DNA from: Streptomyces sp. 3214.6
GTDB taxonomy: Bacteria; Actinomycetota; Actinomycetes; Streptomycetales; Streptomycetaceae
NCBI RefSeq assembly: GCF_900129855.1
Contig: NZ_LT670819.1
Location: 7,750,001 to 7,814,000 of the forward strand
DNA: 64,000 nt
Direction: 5' to 3'
Shown: in pieces, positions 17,206-25,928 of the stretch
How the letters are laid out: every line of letters begins with the position of its first letter
Numbering within the stretch: position 1 is the stretch's first letter
The notes under the pieces: generated by a model
Seen by the model: the letters and a program-made list of their open reading frames with translations, nothing else
Told to the model about the DNA's origin: nothing
The model's database searches: none
Made by a program: the position numbers and the translations under genes

Positions 17206-17264
17206 CGGTCCCGGCCGGCGCGTCTGCCGAGTTCCACTCGTTCCATGAGCTTCGCGATTGAGGG

Positions 17265-17301
17265 GCGAGCCCTCGTACGCAACCGGCGTGCGGGGGCTCG
17301 C
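17265..17301 (+). terminator. Hairpin terminator after the first protease gene
   Basis: A 16-bp stem (17265-17280 with 17286-17301, two G-U pairs) and a 5-base loop, about 60 bases after the stop. Confidence 0.8.
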
Positions 17302-17346
17302 TCTTGTCCGTGGGGCGGAGTTACCGTCGGAGTACAGGCAGTGATG

Positions 17347-17382
17347 CGGAGTGCTGCGCGGAGTGCTGCACCGAGTGCTGCG
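17347..17382 (+). repeat. Three 12-bp tandem repeats upstream of the slipin gene
   Basis: Three near-identical units with the core GAGTGCTGC at 17347-17358, 17359-17370 and 17371-17382. If the frame upstream of the annotated slipin start were translated, they would encode repeated ECC triplets. Confidence 0.8.
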
Positions 17383-17399
17383 GACCCTTGGGGGCCGGC

Positions 17400-18251
17400 A
17401 TGGTCGAGGAACTGGTGGCGGCGGGAGTCGCGCTCGTGTCCGCCGGAGCGGTGTACGTGATGGCGGCGGCGCGGGTCGTCAAGCAGTACGAGCGGGGCGT
17501 GGTCTTCCGGCTCGGGAAGCTGCGGCCCGAGGTGCGCGGACCCGGGCTCACCCTGATCGTTCCGGGCGTCGACCGGCTCCGGAAGGTCAACATGCAGATC
17601 ATCACGATGCCGGTGCCGGGGCAGGAGGGCATCACCCGGGACAACGTCACCGTGCGGGTGGACGCCGTCGTCTACTTCAAGGTGACCTCGCCGGCCGAGG
17701 CGGTCGTACGGGTGGAGGACTACCGCTTCGCGGTCTCCCAGATGGCCCAGACCTCCCTTCGGTCCATCATCGGCAAGAGCGAGCTGGACGATCTGCTCGC
17801 CGACCGCGAAAAGCTCAACCAGGGACTGGAGTTGATGATCGACAGCCCGGCGGTGGAGTGGGGCGTGACCATCGACCGGGTCGAGATCAAGGACGTCTCC
17901 CTGCCCGAGACGATGAAGCGGTCCATGGCCCGGCAGGCCGAGGCCGACCGTGAGCGGCGGGCCCGGGTCATCAACGCCGACGCCGAACTCCAGGCGTCGA
18001 AGAAGCTCGCCGAGGCCGCCAAGGAGATGTCCGAGCAGCCGGCCGCCCTCCAGCTGAGGCTGTTGCAGACGGTGGTGGCGGTGGCCGCCGAGAAGAACTC
18101 GACGCTGGTACTGCCGTTCCCGGTGGAGTTGCTGCGGTTCCTGGAACGGGCCCAACAGCCGCTGCCCGCGCCGCCCGCACCGGGGACGCCCGCGACGGAG
18201 AGGCCCGCATCCGGGTCGGCCGCACCGGAGATGAAATCCGGTCAGGACTAG
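17400..18251 (+). CDS. SPFH/stomatin-family protein (slipin)
   Basis: A 283-residue membrane-anchored protein. The N-terminal hydrophobic helix is at ~3-22. The SPFH domain begins at RVVKQYERGVVFRLGKL and includes GPGLTLIVPGVDRLRKVNMQ and the TVRVDAVVYFKVTSP strand. A charged coiled coil (~170-225, RQAEADRERRARVINADAE) and a Pro-rich tail follow. Slipins oligomerise at the membrane and organise lipid domains, often with NfeD-type partners; none is adjacent here. ATG 17400 follows GGGGG. The frame stays open upstream to 17304 through Cys-encoding repeats, so a longer N-terminus is possible. It lies between two protease genes on the same strand. Confidence 0.88.
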   Translation: MVEELVAAGVALVSAGAVYVMAAARVVKQYERGVVFRLGKLRPEVRGPGLTLIVPGVDRLRKVNMQIITMPVPGQEGITRDNVTVRVDAVVYFKVTSPAEAVVRVEDYRFAVSQMAQTSLRSIIGKSELDDLLADREKLNQGLELMIDSPAVEWGVTIDRVEIKDVSLPETMKRSMARQAEADRERRARVINADAELQASKKLAEAAKEMSEQPAALQLRLLQTVVAVAAEKNSTLVLPFPVELLRFLERAQQPLPAPPAPGTPATERPASGSAAPEMKSGQD

Positions 18252-18502
18252 ACCTCGGCCATCCGCGCATGATTACTCGCACGTAGCATTTGCAGTGCGA
18301 ATCCTCAACCCTCCTGTTGGCCCTTCTGTGGCACCGGGGTGGTGAAGGCGCGAAGGGCGCGCGGTGCTCACCCTGTGCGCGTCCCGAAGGCGACCTTGTG
18401 TGCTCCCTGTGCCGTTCGGAAGAGTGGGCGCCCGCCAACCAGCCTTCCGGCCCGGCGTGGTCCCCACAACCGTCCGGGCCGACCCCCACAGGAGGACGCG
18501 AG

Positions 18503-19585
18503 TTGAAGCACCGACGTATACCCAGGCGGCGGGCGGTCATGGCGGGAGCGGGTGTCGCCGCGCTCGTCGTGGCGGGAGTCAGCTTCCAGACTGCGAACGC
18601 CGGCGAACCTGCGAAGACACCGCAGCCCGCCACCCTCTCGGTCCTCGCGGCCGGAAAGCTCGCCTCGACGCTCGGCGAGGCCCTCGGCGTCGACGCGGCG
18701 GGCGCGTACTACGACGACCAGAGCAAGAGCCTCGTGGTGAACGTCCTCGACGAGAGCGCCGCGAAGACCGTCGAGGCGGCCGGCGCCGAGGCCAGACTCG
18801 TCGAGAACTCACTCGCCGAACTGACCGGAGCCCGTACGACGCTCAAGGCGGACGCGACCGTCCCGGGCACCGCCGTGGTGACCGACCCGACCGCCAACAA
18901 GGTCGTCGTGACAGCCGACCGCACCGTCTCCGACGCCGCGTGGGCCAAGCTCACCAAGGTCGTCGACGGGCTCGGCAAGGTGGCCGAACTCCAGCGCACC
19001 AAGGGGGAGTTCAAACCCTTCATCGCCGGCGGCGACGCCATCACCGGCGGCAGCGGGCGCTGCTCGCTCGGCTTCAACGTGGTCAAGGGAGGCGAGCCGT
19101 ACTTCCTGACCGCAGGGCACTGCACCGCCGCCATCTCCACCTGGTCGGACTCCTCCGGCGCGCAGCTCGGCGCCAACGAGGTCTCCAGCTTCCCGGGCAA
19201 CGACTACGGCCTGGTCAAGTACACCGCCGACGTCGACCACCCGAGCGAGGTCGACCTCTACAACGGCTCGGCCCAGCGGATCACCGGCGCCGCCGGGGCC
19301 ACCGTCGGCATGAAGGTCACCCGCAGCGGTTCGACCACCCACGTCCACTCGGGCACGGTCACCGGACTGGACGCCACGGTGAACTACGGCAACGGCGACA
19401 TCGTCAACGGTCTGATCCAGACCGACGTCTGTGCCGAGCCCGGCGACAGCGGTGGCTCGCTCTTCTCGGGCAGCAGCGCCATCGGTCTGACCTCGGGCGG
19501 CAGCGGCGACTGCGCCTCCGGCGGAGAGACGTTCTTCCAACCGGTGACCGAGGCTCTGTCGGCGACCGGCACACAGATCGGCTGA
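18503..19585 (+). CDS. Secreted S1 serine protease with alpha-lytic pro-domain (streptogrisin C/D-like)
   Basis: A TTG start at 18503, six bases after GGAGGA, gives 360 residues. There is a signal peptide (~1-33, ANAGEP) and an alpha-lytic-protease-type pro-domain (~45-170) that assists folding. The mature protease starts near FIAGGDAITGGSGRC, with triad H206 (TAGHC), D234 (GNDYGLV) and S316 (PGDSGGS). It is a paralogue of the protease at 16.3 kb, with a longer pro-region. It is probably secreted in an inactive form, then autoprocessed to degrade extracellular protein. A 251-base gap upstream should hold its own promoter. Confidence 0.93.
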   Translation: MKHRRIPRRRAVMAGAGVAALVVAGVSFQTANAGEPAKTPQPATLSVLAAGKLASTLGEALGVDAAGAYYDDQSKSLVVNVLDESAAKTVEAAGAEARLVENSLAELTGARTTLKADATVPGTAVVTDPTANKVVVTADRTVSDAAWAKLTKVVDGLGKVAELQRTKGEFKPFIAGGDAITGGSGRCSLGFNVVKGGEPYFLTAGHCTAAISTWSDSSGAQLGANEVSSFPGNDYGLVKYTADVDHPSEVDLYNGSAQRITGAAGATVGMKVTRSGSTTHVHSGTVTGLDATVNYGNGDIVNGLIQTDVCAEPGDSGGSLFSGSSAIGLTSGGSGDCASGGETFFQPVTEALSATGTQIG

Positions 19586-19658
19586 CGCCCCACTCACCCC
19601 GTTCGGCGATCGCTGCGCCCCGGTGGAGGCGGTCGGCGTTTGCGCAGGTGAGAGGGGT

Positions 19659-19732
19659 TCGAACGGTTGTCGTACAGATGTTCGAGAATTGGTCTATGGT
19701 GGGGGTGAGGGATTTAAGGAACTGATGTTCGA
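19659..19732 (+). promoter_or_regulatory. LexA (SOS) box cluster upstream of dnaE2
   Basis: Against the actinobacterial LexA consensus TCGAAC-N4-GTTCGA, box A is TCGTACAGATGTTCGA (19670-19685, one mismatch). Box B is AGGAACTGATGTTCGA (19717-19732, right half perfect). A left half TCGAAC sits at 19659-19664, overlapping box A's region. The cluster ends 24 bases before the dnaE2 start, as expected for SOS repression. Confidence 0.8.
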
Positions 19733-19755
19733 GAGCGGGATCGCGGGAGGTGCGT

Positions 19756-22700
19756 GTGCCAGGGTTCACGCATCTGCACACCGTCTCCGGGTTCTCCCTG
19801 CGCTACGGCGCCTCGCACCCGGACCGGCTGGCCGAGCGCGCCTTCGAGCGGGGCATGGACGCCCTCGCCCTCACCGACCGCGACACCCTCGCCGGCACGG
19901 TCCGCTTCGCCAAGGCCTGCGCGAAGGCGGGCGTGCGTCCGCTGTTCGGGGTGGACCTGGCGGCCGCCGACGGGTCCGCGCGGCAGGACAGCGACGTACG
20001 CCGGGACCGGCGCCGCACGCCCGTGCGCGGCGGCGCCTTCGTCGACGAGTCGACACCCCGTGTCACCTTCCTCGCCCGTGACGGCGCCCGAGGCTGGGCC
20101 GACCTGTGCCGGATCGTGACCGCCGCCCAGCGGACCGAGGACATCCCGGTGCTGCCCTGGGCCGACAACCGTGGCGACGGCCTGACCGTCCTGCTCGGCC
20201 CCGCCTCCGACGTCGGCCGCGCGCTCGCCGCGGGCCGTCCGGACCGGGCCGCGAAGCTCCTCGCCCCCTGGCGGGAGGTGTACGGCGACGCCCTGCGCCT
20301 GGAGGCCGTCTGGCACGGGCGCACCGGCACCGGGCCCGGCTCCCTGCGCCTCGCCGCCCGTACCGTCGGCTTCGCCGCCGAACAGCGGATCCGGCCCGTC
20401 CTCAGCAACGCCGTCCGGTACGCCGACCCCGGCCAGGGCCCGGTCGCGGACGTCCTGGACGCCGCCCGCCGGCTGGTCCCCATCGACCCGACCAAGGAGC
20501 TCGACTCGGGCGAGGCCTGGCTCAAGGGCGCGGACGCCATGCTCGGGGCGGCGGAGCGGATCGTGGAGGCCGCGGGCTTCCGGCGGGACATCGCCCACCG
20601 CCTGCTGGAGCAGACCCGGGCGACGGCCGCCGAGTGCCTGGTCGACCCCGAGGACGACCTCGGCATGGGCGCCGTCCACTTCCCCGAGCCGCACCTCGTC
20701 GGCGCCGGCCGCCGCACCGCCCAGCGGGCGCTGGCCTCGCGGGCGGCGGCGGGGATGATCCTGCGGGGCTACGCCGACCGGCGCACGTACTGGGAGCGGA
20801 TGCATCACGAGCTGGACATCATCGCCCACCACGGCTTCGCCTCCTACTTCCTGACGGTCGCTCAAGTCGTCGACGACGTACGGGACATGGGCATCCGGGT
20901 CGCCGCGCGCGGCTCCGGCGCCGGCTCCCTCGTCAACCATCTCCTCGGCATCGCCCACGCCGACCCGGTCGAGCACGGCCTGCTGATGGAGCGCTTCCTG
21001 TCCAAGGAACGGGTCGTGCTGCCCGACATCGACATCGACGTGGAGTCCGCGCGCCGCCTGGAGGTCTACCGCGCGATCATCGGCCGCTTCGGCACCGAGC
21101 GGGTCGCGACGGTGGCGATGCCGGAGACGTACCGGGTCCGCCATGCGATCCGGGACGTGGGCGCGGCCCTGTCCATGGATCCCGCCGAGATCGACCGCGT
21201 CGCCAAGTCCTTCCCGCACATCCGGGCGCGGGACGCCCGCGCGGCCCTGGAGGAGCTGCCCGAACTCAAGGCGCTGGCGGAGGAGAAGGAGAAGTACGGA
21301 CGGCTCTGGGAACTGGTCGAGTCCCTGGACGCCCTGCCTCGCGGAGTCGCCATGCACCCGTGCGGGGTGCTCCTCTCCGACGCGTCGCTCCTGACCCGTA
21401 CGCCGGTCATGCCGACCAGCGGTGAGGGGTTCCCCATGGCGCAGTTCGACAAGGACGACGTCGAGGACCTCGGGCTGCTCAAGCTGGACGTGCTGGGCGT
21501 GCGGATGCAGTCGGCGATGGCGCACGCGGTGGCGGAGGTGGAGCGGACGACGGGGGAGCGGATCGACCTGGACGCGGTCGAGGGCGGCGACGCGGCGACC
21601 TACCGGCTCATCCGGTCCACCGAGACGTTGGGCTGCTTCCAGATCGAGTCGCCGGGTCAGCGGGACCTGGTGGGGCGGTTGCAGCCGGCCACCTTCCACG
21701 ACCTGGTCGTCGACATTTCGCTGTTCCGGCCCGGGCCGGTCGCCGCCGACATGGTGCGGCCGTTCATCGAGGCGCGGCACGGGCGGGCGCCGATCCGGTA
21801 TCCGCACCCCGACCTGGAGGGACCGCTGCGGGACACCTACGGGGTCGTCGTCTTCCACGAGCAGATCATCGACATCGTCGCGATCATGACCGGCTGTGGG
21901 CGCGGCGAGGCGGACCGGGTGCGGCGCGGGCTGTCCGACCCGGAGTCGCAGGGCCGGATCAAGGTGTGGTTCGCACAGCACGCGGCGGCGAACGGGTACG
22001 ACGCGGAAACGATTCGGCGGACCTGGGAGATCATCGAGGCCTTCGGCTCCTACGGCTTCTGCAAGGCGCACGCGGTCGCCTTCGCCGTCCCGACGTACCA
22101 GTCGGCGTGGCTGAAGGCGCACCACCCGGCCGCCTTCTATGCCGGGCTGCTCACACACGACCCCGGGATGTACCCGAAGCGACTGCTGCTGGCGGACGCG
22201 CGGCGGCGCGGGGTGCCGATCCTGCCGTTGGACGTGAACCGGTCGGGAGTCGCCCACCGCATCGAACTGGTGTCTGAATCTGGGGTCTGGGGGCTGCGGT
22301 TGGCCCTCTCCGACGTGTACGGCATCAGCGAGGCCGAGGCGGCGCGGGTCGCCGACGGACAGCCGTACGCCTCGCTGCTCGACTTCTGGGAGCGGGCCCG
22401 GCCCAGTCGCCCGCTGGCCGGGCGGCTCGCCCAGGTGGGCGCGTTGGACGCTTTCGGCGCCAACCGCCGTGATCTGCAACTGCACTTGACCGAACTGCAC
22501 CGGGGGGCCCGGGGCGCGGGCGGCGGTCAACTCCCCCTGGCCGGTGGGCGGAAGACGGCCCCCGCCGGACTGCCCGACCTGTCCTCCGCCGAGCGGCTCA
22601 GCGCCGAGCTGGGCGTGCTGTCCATGGACGCCTCGCGCAACCTGATGGACGACCACCGCGCCTTCCTCGACGAACTGGGCGTGGTCTCGGCGCGCCGACT

Positions 22701-23259
22701 GCGGGAGGCCCGGCACGGGGAGACCGTGCTGGTCGCGGGCGCCAAGGCGGCCACCCAGACCCCGCCGATCCGGTCCGGCAAACGGGTCATCTTCAGCACC
22801 CTGGACGACGGCACCGGCCTGGTCGACCTCGCCTTCTTCGACGACTCCCACGACGCCTGCGCCCACACCGTCTTCCACTCCTGGCTGCTGCTGGTGCGCG
22901 GGGTGGTGCAGCGGCGCGGTCCGCGCAGCCTCAGCGTGGTGGGCGCCGCCGCCTGGAACCTCGCCGAACTCGTCGAACTGCGCGCCGAGGGCGGGCTGGA
23001 CGAGGTGGCGGCACGGCTGGCGGAGCCGGCACAGGCGTCCACGCCGGATCGGGCACCGGCACCGGATCGGGCACCGGACCGGGCACCGGCAGCGGAGCCG
23101 GAAGAGGCCGGTGATCCCACGGGAGGCAGGCGGATCCGTCTGCCCACCGGATACGAACTCCACCCGTGGGCCGATCTGCGGCCCGCGGGACAGGAGGCCT
23201 CGCAAGGGCCTTCGACCGTACGGAAGTTGTGGCACCAGAGTCCGGGGAGTGCGGGATGA
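19756..23259 (+). CDS. dnaE2: Error-prone DNA polymerase III alpha subunit DnaE2 (ImuC)
   Basis: About 1167 residues from GTG 19756, five bases after GGGAGG (GTG 19750 is an alternative). An N-terminal PHP domain (FTHLHTVSGFS; a metal-site position reads TDRDTLAG) leads to the polymerase core with PDIDIDVE (D424, D426) and QFDKDDVEDLGLLKLDVLG. Helix-hairpin-helix and OB domains follow (KRVIFSTLDDGTGLVDLAFF). QLPLAG near residue 925 is a candidate sliding-clamp motif. DnaE2 performs mutagenic translesion synthesis after DNA damage with ImuB. The Pro/Asp-Arg repeat tail is low complexity. LexA boxes upstream imply SOS induction. The stop overlaps the next start (ATGA). Confidence 0.95.
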   Translation: MPGFTHLHTVSGFSLRYGASHPDRLAERAFERGMDALALTDRDTLAGTVRFAKACAKAGVRPLFGVDLAAADGSARQDSDVRRDRRRTPVRGGAFVDESTPRVTFLARDGARGWADLCRIVTAAQRTEDIPVLPWADNRGDGLTVLLGPASDVGRALAAGRPDRAAKLLAPWREVYGDALRLEAVWHGRTGTGPGSLRLAARTVGFAAEQRIRPVLSNAVRYADPGQGPVADVLDAARRLVPIDPTKELDSGEAWLKGADAMLGAAERIVEAAGFRRDIAHRLLEQTRATAAECLVDPEDDLGMGAVHFPEPHLVGAGRRTAQRALASRAAAGMILRGYADRRTYWERMHHELDIIAHHGFASYFLTVAQVVDDVRDMGIRVAARGSGAGSLVNHLLGIAHADPVEHGLLMERFLSKERVVLPDIDIDVESARRLEVYRAIIGRFGTERVATVAMPETYRVRHAIRDVGAALSMDPAEIDRVAKSFPHIRARDARAALEELPELKALAEEKEKYGRLWELVESLDALPRGVAMHPCGVLLSDASLLTRTPVMPTSGEGFPMAQFDKDDVEDLGLLKLDVLGVRMQSAMAHAVAEVERTTGERIDLDAVEGGDAATYRLIRSTETLGCFQIESPGQRDLVGRLQPATFHDLVVDISLFRPGPVAADMVRPFIEARHGRAPIRYPHPDLEGPLRDTYGVVVFHEQIIDIVAIMTGCGRGEADRVRRGLSDPESQGRIKVWFAQHAAANGYDAETIRRTWEIIEAFGSYGFCKAHAVAFAVPTYQSAWLKAHHPAAFYAGLLTHDPGMYPKRLLLADARRRGVPILPLDVNRSGVAHRIELVSESGVWGLRLALSDVYGISEAEAARVADGQPYASLLDFWERARPSRPLAGRLAQVGALDAFGANRRDLQLHLTELHRGARGAGGGQLPLAGGRKTAPAGLPDLSSAERLSAELGVLSMDASRNLMDDHRAFLDELGVVSARRLREARHGETVLVAGAKAATQTPPIRSGKRVIFSTLDDGTGLVDLAFFDDSHDACAHTVFHSWLLLVRGVVQRRGPRSLSVVGAAAWNLAELVELRAEGGLDEVAARLAEPAQASTPDRAPAPDRAPDRAPAAEPEEAGDPTGGRRIRLPTGYELHPWADLRPAGQEASQGPSTVRKLWHQSPGSAG

Positions 23260-24230
23260 CCATCCTCTGTGTACGTTTCCGGCTGCCTCCGCTGCGCGAG
23301 GTGGCGTTTGAGGAACTGCTCGGCCTCCTGGAGGAGTTCACGCCGGTCGTCGAGGCGTTGCCGCCGGACGGGGCGCTGGCCGATCTGCGGGGCGCCGAAC
23401 GGTACTTCGGGCGCAGCGCGGTGGAGCTGGCGTCGGTGATCCGGGTGCGGGCGCTCGCGCGGTACGGCGTCGACTGCGTGATCGGCGCCGGCCCCGGCCC
23501 GCTGACGGCCCGTATGGCGCTGCGGGCCGCCCGGCCCGGGGTGACCTGCGCGGTCCCGGAGGGCGAGGTGAGGGAGTTCCTCGCCGAGAAGCCCGTCACC
23601 GCGCTGCCCGGCGTCGGTACGGCGACCGCCCGCACCCTGTGCGAGTACGGCCTCGACACCCTCGGCCGGGTCGCCGCCGCCCCCCTGTCCACGCTTCAAC
23701 GCCTGGTCGGCGCGAAGACGGGCCGGGACCTGTACGAGAAGGTGAACGGCATCGACCGCGGCCGGGTCGTCCCGAACGCCGTCTCCCACTCCCTTGCCAC
23801 CGAACGCCCCTTCCTCCTGGACGAGTTGGACCCCGACCGGCACCGCCGCGCCCTCCTCTCGGCCGCCGAGGAACTCGGCGCCCGGCTGCGCGCCCTGGAG
23901 AAGGTCTGCCGCACCCTGACCCTCACCGTGCGCTATGCCGACCTCTCCCGCTCCTCCACGACCCGCAGCCGCACCCTCAAGGAGCCGACCGCGCACTCCG
24001 CAGCCCTGACGAGGACGGCGTACGGCCTGTACGAGGCGCTCGGTCTGCAGCGCGCGCGGGTCCGTGCGATCGCCCTGCGCGCGGAGGCCCTCGGGCCCGC
24101 CGAACAGGCCTCCTACCAGCTTACCTTCGACCCTGCCGACGAGAAGGTCCGCCGGGTCGAGGAGGTGGCCGATCAGGTGCGGGCGAAGTTCGGCCCGGAC
24201 GCGGTGAAGCCGGGAACGCTGGCGGCGTGA
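23256..24230 (+). CDS. imuB: ImuB-like inactive Y-family polymerase protein
   Basis: A 324-residue Y-family-like protein translationally coupled to dnaE2 (4-base ATGA overlap). The usual catalytic motifs are missing: the N-terminus is MTILCVRFRLPP where DxDxF would be, and ALADLRGAERYFG stands at the SxDE position. It therefore probably lacks polymerase activity, as in ImuB. The HhH region (VTALPGVGTATARTLCEYG) and little-finger domain are kept. The C-terminus YQLTFDPADEK resembles a clamp-binding motif. ImuB bridges DnaE2 and the sliding clamp in mutagenic repair. No imuA'-type gene follows; the next gene is a lipase. Confidence 0.85.
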   Translation: MTILCVRFRLPPLREVAFEELLGLLEEFTPVVEALPPDGALADLRGAERYFGRSAVELASVIRVRALARYGVDCVIGAGPGPLTARMALRAARPGVTCAVPEGEVREFLAEKPVTALPGVGTATARTLCEYGLDTLGRVAAAPLSTLQRLVGAKTGRDLYEKVNGIDRGRVVPNAVSHSLATERPFLLDELDPDRHRRALLSAAEELGARLRALEKVCRTLTLTVRYADLSRSSTTRSRTLKEPTAHSAALTRTAYGLYEALGLQRARVRAIALRAEALGPAEQASYQLTFDPADEKVRRVEEVADQVRAKFGPDAVKPGTLAA

Positions 24231-24281
24231 CGATCGGTCACCCCGAACACCGCTTACTACCACTGGAAGTTTTTACTGACG

Positions 24282-24336
24282 CGTAACTTCACACTTCTGC
24301 TACTCGCTCGTAACTTGACGAATGAACAGCATCCTC
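24282..24336 (+). promoter_or_regulatory. Lipase promoter with direct repeats CGTAACTT
   Basis: CGTAACTT occurs at 24282-24289 and 24309-24316, 27 bases apart. The second copy overlaps a possible -35, TTGACG (24314-24319), followed after 17 bases by TGATCC. Direct repeats beside a -35 suggest an activator site; this is inference. Confidence 0.4.
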
Positions 24337-24396
24337 GTGATCCGGATCACAGGGTAAGGCCATCGCACCTCCCTTGAGCCGCAAGGAGATCACCCG

Positions 24397-25266
24397 ATGC
24401 TGCCCTGGAAGCGCGTGCTCAGACCGCTTGCCGCACTGCTGCTGGCCGCCGCGGCCGCCACCGTCCCCGCCACCGCCGCCCACGCCGACTCCGCCGCGAC
24501 CGCCCCGTCGAGCGGTTGGAACGACTACCGCTGCAAGCCCTCCGCCGCCCACCCCCGGCCCGTCGTCCTCGTGCCCGGCACCTTCGGGAACTCCGTCGAC
24601 AACTGGCTGGCCCTCGCCCCCTACCTGACGGTCCGCGGATACTGCGTCTTCTCCATGGACTACGGCCGCCTCCCGGGTGTCCCGCTCTTCGACGGACTCG
24701 GCCCCATCGACACCTCGGCCCGCGAGCTCTCCGTCTTCGTCGACAAGGTGCTCACCGCGACCGGCGCCGCCAAGGCCGACCTCGTCGGCCACTCGCAGGG
24801 CGGCATGATGCCCCGTCACTACCTGAAGTTCCTCGGCGGAGCCGCCAAGGTGAACGCGCTCGTCGGCCTCGCCCCCAGCAACCACGGCACCACCCTCGAC
24901 GGACTCACCAACCTGCTGCCCTACTTCCCGGGCGCCGAGGACCTGCTCTCGGCCGCCACCCCCGGCCTCGCCGACCAGATCGTCGGGTCGGACTTCCTCA
25001 CCAGGCTCAACGCGGGCGGCGACACCGTCGCCGGCGTCCACTACACGGTCATCGCCACCCGGCACGACGAGGTCGTCACGCCGTGGCGCACCCAGTACCT
25101 CAGCGGTTCCGACGTGCACAACGTCCTGCTCCAGGACCTGTGCCCGCTGGACCTCTCCGAGCATGTGGCGATCGGGCTGTTCGACCGGATCGCCTTCCAC
25201 GAGGTGGCCAACGCGCTCGACCCGGCCCACGCCACCCGCACCACCTGCGCGTCCGCCCTGAGCTGA
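24397..25266 (+). CDS. Secreted triacylglycerol lipase (alpha/beta hydrolase)
   Basis: A 289-residue exported enzyme. The signal peptide (~1-30) has a long Leu/Ala core ending ATAAHA-DS. The mature domain has the oxyanion region VVLVPGTFGNSVDNW, nucleophile S133 in GHSQGG, and probable acid D224 (RHDEVVTP) and base H256 (SEHVAIG). It matches the Lipase_2-type family of actinobacterial extracellular lipases that hydrolyse acylglycerols. Four Cys (46, 83, 249 and one near the C-terminus) may pair after export. It stands alone, with a possible activator-type promoter upstream and a hairpin after it. Confidence 0.9.
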   Translation: MLPWKRVLRPLAALLLAAAAATVPATAAHADSAATAPSSGWNDYRCKPSAAHPRPVVLVPGTFGNSVDNWLALAPYLTVRGYCVFSMDYGRLPGVPLFDGLGPIDTSARELSVFVDKVLTATGAAKADLVGHSQGGMMPRHYLKFLGGAAKVNALVGLAPSNHGTTLDGLTNLLPYFPGAEDLLSAATPGLADQIVGSDFLTRLNAGGDTVAGVHYTVIATRHDEVVTPWRTQYLSGSDVHNVLLQDLCPLDLSEHVAIGLFDRIAFHEVANALDPAHATRTTCASALS

Positions 25267-25282
25267 CCCGCGGATCGTCCCG

Positions 25283-25321
25283 CCGGGGCCTGTCCGACCT
25301 GAGCCGCCGGTCAGGCCCCGG
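25283..25321 (+). terminator. Hairpin terminator after the lipase gene
   Basis: A perfect 10-bp stem CCGGGGCCTG/CAGGCCCCGG with a 19-base loop, 17 bases after the stop. Confidence 0.75.
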
Positions 25322-25434
25322 AGTCCTCAAGACCAAGAAACCGTGAAAACGCCTGCTGGGGGCGGCCGACGGCGATCTTTAGGGTCGCCTTAAGGACATG
25401 CTGAGCCTGAGCTCAGGTAGGTGGCTCGGGTAGG

Positions 25435-25447
25435 TAGCGTGCGCGGT
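25435..25447 (+). promoter_or_regulatory. -10 element TAGCGT of a leaderless transcript
   Basis: TAGCGT (25435-25440) lies seven bases before ATG 25448, with no ribosome site. A 12-bp palindrome CCTGAGCTCAGG (25406-25417) sits near the -35 position. Confidence 0.6.
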
Positions 25448-25909
25448 ATGACGAGCGAGGAGATCCGGCCCGCGACGGCGGCCGACGTACCGGCGGTGAA
25501 AGCCGTCACGGACGCCGCGTACACGCACTACATCGAGCGCATCGGGCAGGTGCCGCTGCCCATGGAGGCGGACCACGCGGCGAACGTGGCCGCGGGGAAG
25601 GTGTACGTCACCGGCGATCCGGTCGGCGGCGCCGTGGTCGGTCTGGTGGTGGTCGAGGCGTTCGCGGACCATCTGTTCCTCGACAGCATCGCCGTCCACC
25701 CCGACGCCCACGGCAAGGGCGTCGGGCGGCGGCTGCTGCACTTCGTGGACGCACACGCGCGTGCGCTCGGCCTGTCCGAGGTCAGGCTCTACACGAACGC
25801 GATGATGTGGGAGAACCAGAAGATCTACCCGAGGTACGGCTACCAGCTCGTGGAGCGTCGCACGGACGGACCGTACGACCGCCTCCACTACCGCAAGCGG
25901 CTGGACTGA
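25448..25909 (+). CDS. GNAT family N-acetyltransferase
   Basis: A 153-residue single-domain acetyltransferase. It has the N-terminal IRPATAADVPAVKAV strand-helix, the beta4 strand LFLDSIAVHPDAHGKGVGRRLL with the acetyl-CoA pyrophosphate-binding pattern (HGKGVG), and the C-terminal YTNAMMWENQKIYPRYGY motif. It transfers acetyl from acetyl-CoA to an amine; the substrate cannot be read from the sequence. The start at 25448 is favoured over an in-frame upstream ATG because TAGCGT is placed for a leaderless mRNA. Confidence 0.88.
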   Translation: MTSEEIRPATAADVPAVKAVTDAAYTHYIERIGQVPLPMEADHAANVAAGKVYVTGDPVGGAVVGLVVVEAFADHLFLDSIAVHPDAHGKGVGRRLLHFVDAHARALGLSEVRLYTNAMMWENQKIYPRYGYQLVERRTDGPYDRLHYRKRLD

Positions 25910-25928
25910 CCGCGCCCGGCGGCGGGCG

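Noticed and set aside
19714..23235. An open frame of 1173 codons on the minus strand opposite dnaE2
   Set aside because: It is a mirror of the G/C-rich third positions of dnaE2; its product is Arg/Gly/Pro-rich with no domain.
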